The notes below the pieces were generated by a model. The model was not told the origin of the DNA. It ran no database searches and saw only the letters and a program-made list of their open reading frames with translations. Shown in pieces: positions 30,761 through 32,289 of a stretch of DNA of 32,289 nt (its first letter is position 1; the number at the start of each line of letters is the position of its first letter). The position numbers and the translations under genes were made by a program. The stretch is from Gammaproteobacteria bacterium (GTDB lineage: Bacteria; Pseudomonadota; Gammaproteobacteria; HK1), in assembly GCA_022823045.1 (NCBI GenBank), contig JAJDXW010000206.1, positions 1 through 32,289 of the forward strand, written 5' to 3'.

Positions 30761-30990
30761 TCGGTGCGGTCGAGTACACGGCGGCCAGCGGCGTCCAGGA
30801 AGGCGTCATGGTCATCGCCAACCTCATCGCATACGCGGTTCATCGTGTCGGTGACCTCGTCGTGCGCATGGCGCGCAACGTACTCGTCCAGTGCGGCTGC
30901 ATACACATCGCTTCGGGTGCGCCGCTCGCGCAGTGCAAGTTGTTCTGCGCGTTCGAAGATGTCGTCGGGAATTGATACGGCGGTTTTCAT
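30754..30990 (-). CDS. Ribbon-helix-helix antitoxin (MazE/CopG-like)
   Basis: The 78-residue protein begins MKTAVSIPDDIFERAEQLALRERRTRSDVYAAALDEYVARH, a clear ribbon-helix-helix DNA-binding domain. The C-terminal part (VTDTMNRVCDEVGDDHDAFLDAAGRRVLDR) is acidic and would wrap around the MazF partner. It should repress its own operon. The ATG at 30990 is the family-typical start; an in-frame ATG at 31047 adds unrelated residues. No ribosome site precedes it, and a -10 box (TATACT, 30997-31002) lies only six bases upstream, so the mRNA may be leaderless. Confidence 0.9.
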   Translation of the reverse strand: MKTAVSIPDDIFERAEQLALRERRTRSDVYAAALDEYVARHAHDEVTDTMNRVCDEVGDDHDAFLDAAGRRVLDRTEW

Positions 30991-30996
30991 ACCCGA

Positions 30997-31002
30997 AGTA
31001 TA
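30997..31002 (-). promoter_or_regulatory. -10 box of the mazEF-like operon
   Basis: TATACT on the minus strand matches the -10 consensus at five of six bases. It ends six bases before the antitoxin ATG, so transcription would begin at or next to the start codon. No convincing -35 is seen. ATAC and GTAT form a small inverted repeat overlapping it, a possible operator. Confidence 0.5.
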
Positions 31003-31075
31003 ACCAGTGTGCGAAGCTTCTGCTCGAAGGAATGCCGTGTCGCCCAAGGGAGTGCCGGAAGAGGCGATGGGCGGG

Positions 31076-31945
31076 CTACGCGACGAGGCGGGAGGTCGGG
31101 ACGATGTGGCGGTCGGGGGGGAGGTACAGGGTGGTGCGCTTGAGCCAGCGGAGGGCGTCGGGGTCGAACTCGTCGCGCCGGTGCATGAGGAAGCCGTTGT
31201 CCCACATCACGACGTCGCCGACCTGCCAGTCGTGGCCGTACACGAACGGGACCTGGGTCGCGTGCGCGAGGATTTCGGCGAGGAGGTCCCGGCTCTCGTC
31301 TTCCGGCCAGCCCTCGATGCCGGCCGCGGTCACCGGGTCGAGGTAGAGGGCCTTCTCGCCCGTCACCGGGTGGACATTGACGAGGGGGTGGGAGACGGGC
31401 GGGGTGCGGCGGCGAAGCTCCTGCGACATCGGCGCCTCGTCGTCGTAGGTGGACTGGCGAAGGAGGTAGTCGTAGACCACGTGGAGGGGTTCAATGCGGC
31501 GCTTCGTCGCGTCGGGGAGGGCCTCCCACGCGAGCTTGAGGTTCGCCCACCAGGTTCGGCCGCCGGCGGGAGGCATCTCGACCATGTAGAGCATGCTCCC
31601 GGTCGAGGGGTTGGTGACGTAGCTCTGATCGGTGTGCCAGTCGAGCTCCCCGGCGCCGAGCCCGCCGATGGACTCTCCCCGGCCGTTTCGCATGTTCGAG
31701 ATGTGGATGACGCCGGAGCGATGCTTCGAGCCCCAGTCCGGCCGGACACTGAGGTCGAGCTCGCCGAAGCATCGGCTGAAGGCGGCGTACTCCTCCTCGG
31801 ACAGCGCCTGACGGCGAAACACGAGCACCCCGTGGCGGGACCACGCGTCGCGGAGCGCGGCGACGGTGGGAGCGGGAAGCTCGCGCCAGAGATCGACCCC
31901 CGATACCTCGCGGGCGAAGCAGTCGCCGATGGGCCGGATGTCCAT
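31076..31945 (-). CDS. TauD/TfdA-family Fe(II)/2-oxoglutarate dioxygenase
   Basis: These enzymes hydroxylate a substrate using O2, Fe(II) and 2-oxoglutarate, often releasing sulfite, phenol or an amine. The 289-residue product has the facial triad His104-x-Asp106 in LDWHTDQS and His255 in GFLMHRRDEF. Arg270 in LRWLKRTTLYL probably binds 2-oxoglutarate. GVLVFRRQALSEEEYAAFSRCFGELD is the standard N-terminal block. The ATG at 31945 has AGGAGGT four bases upstream and is preferred to the GTG at 31951. It follows a DapA-family gene by 49 bp on the same strand. The substrate is unknown. Confidence 0.92.
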   Translation of the reverse strand: MDIRPIGDCFAREVSGVDLWRELPAPTVAALRDAWSRHGVLVFRRQALSEEEYAAFSRCFGELDLSVRPDWGSKHRSGVIHISNMRNGRGESIGGLGAGELDWHTDQSYVTNPSTGSMLYMVEMPPAGGRTWWANLKLAWEALPDATKRRIEPLHVVYDYLLRQSTYDDEAPMSQELRRRTPPVSHPLVNVHPVTGEKALYLDPVTAAGIEGWPEDESRDLLAEILAHATQVPFVYGHDWQVGDVVMWDNGFLMHRRDEFDPDALRWLKRTTLYLPPDRHIVPTSRLVA

Positions 31946-31994
31946 CGTCACCTCCTCGCGTTCGAGGTCCCCTGCCGCTTCTCCGCGCCGCCCC

Positions 31995-32289
31995 TCAGGC
32001 CACGCGCGCCGCCGCGGCGCGCGGGAAGGCGGGCGCGTAGCCGTGGGCGCGTTCGAGCTCCGACCGGACCGCCGCGCCGTCGGCGGCCGGGAGGGAACGG
32101 AACGGGGGGCGCACCGCCGCCCATCCGGGATCGTCCCGATAGTGGGCGACGAGGTGCTTCAGGGTCGGAATGACCGGCTTCGCCTGGATGCACGCACGCA
32201 TCGCGGAGATCTCCGCCTGGAGATCGTCGGCGTCTCCGGCGCCCGCCTGCCAGGCATCGTGGACCGCGCGGATGCGGCGGGCATTGACG
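31995..32289 (-). CDS. DapA-family (dihydrodipicolinate synthase/NanA) aldolase, C-terminus only
   Basis: The frame is open from the right edge to a TGA at 31995, about 97 codons. The C-terminal residues IQAKPVIPTLKHLVAHY and WAAVRPPFRSLPAADGAAVRSEL match the helical tail of DapA/N-acetylneuraminate-lyase family proteins, where the lysine-containing barrel precedes. The catalytic Lys and Tyr are outside the window. Its location directly upstream of a dioxygenase gene on the same strand suggests a catabolic aldolase or dehydratase rather than lysine synthesis. The family call is moderately firm. Confidence 0.72.
   Translation of the reverse strand, partial: VNARRIRAVHDAWQAGAGDADDLQAEISAMRACIQAKPVIPTLKHLVAHYRDDPGWAAVRPPFRSLPAADGAAVRSELERAHGYAPAFPRAAAARVA

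Noticed and set aside
1-32289. CRISPR array, insertion sequence or prophage
   Set aside because: No regularly spaced repeats, transposase, integrase or phage structural genes were seen; the toxin-antitoxin island has no obvious terminal repeats.

Overview
The window is about 32 kb of GC-rich (roughly 68-70% by eye), densely packed bacterial DNA. Family III CoA-transferases, CitE-like lyases, TauD dioxygenases, dipeptide-type ABC transporters and PrlF/YhaV together suggest a metabolically versatile proteobacterium, perhaps Rhodospirillales-like or an uncultured or host-associated lineage. That placement is inference. There is no rRNA, tRNA, CRISPR array or transposase gene.

Layout. (1) 1-5.0 kb: a catabolic block with two divergent arms around a large dyad at 3703. 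The leftward arm holds a CaiB-type CoA-transferase, a CitE-like lyase and a thioredoxin-like/'DGLPVVPPT' protein that leaves the window. The rightward arm holds a carboxymuconolactone-decarboxylase-family protein and an Asp/Glu-racemase-family protein. (2) 5.1-8.1 kb: a conserved protein of unknown function, an ArsC-type reductase, a flavin-reductase-like protein, and an isonitrile hydratase (DJ-1/PfpI family) on the minus strand. (3) 8.3-12.8 kb: a toxin-antitoxin-like island with a decayed PIN fragment, a nucleotidyltransferase fused to a HEPN-like region, a small putative antitoxin overlapping a PIN toxin, a DUF4143-type ATPase behind a 43-bp palindrome, and a PrlF/YhaV pair. (4) 13.0-15.4 kb: a methyltransferase, a ComB-family phosphatase and a LysE-family exporter. 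(5) 15.6-18.2 kb, minus strand: an AAA ATPase with two AAA modules, downstream of a frameshifted and truncated NYN nuclease gene. The NYN gene has a promoter and a leader with a textbook intrinsic terminator placed just before its ribosome binding site.

(6) 18.4-30.4 kb, mostly plus strand: a D-2-hydroxyacid dehydrogenase, a large Fe-S flavoenzyme of the 2,4-dienoyl-CoA reductase/amine demethylase type, a ketopantoate-reductase-like gene on the minus strand, then a tightly coupled operon of AtzG-like small subunit, amidase, peptide-type substrate-binding protein, two permeases and two ATPases. The operon reads as uptake of an amide- or peptide-like compound followed by hydrolysis. (7) 30.4-32.3 kb, minus strand: a MazF-family toxin with a ribbon-helix-helix antitoxin, a TauD-type dioxygenase and the C-terminus of a DapA-family aldolase.

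No wholly new system can be proven from sequence alone. The most interesting stretches are the tandem-AAA/NYN locus with its attenuator-like leader, the palindrome before the DUF4143 ATPase, and the crowded, partly decayed toxin-antitoxin island.
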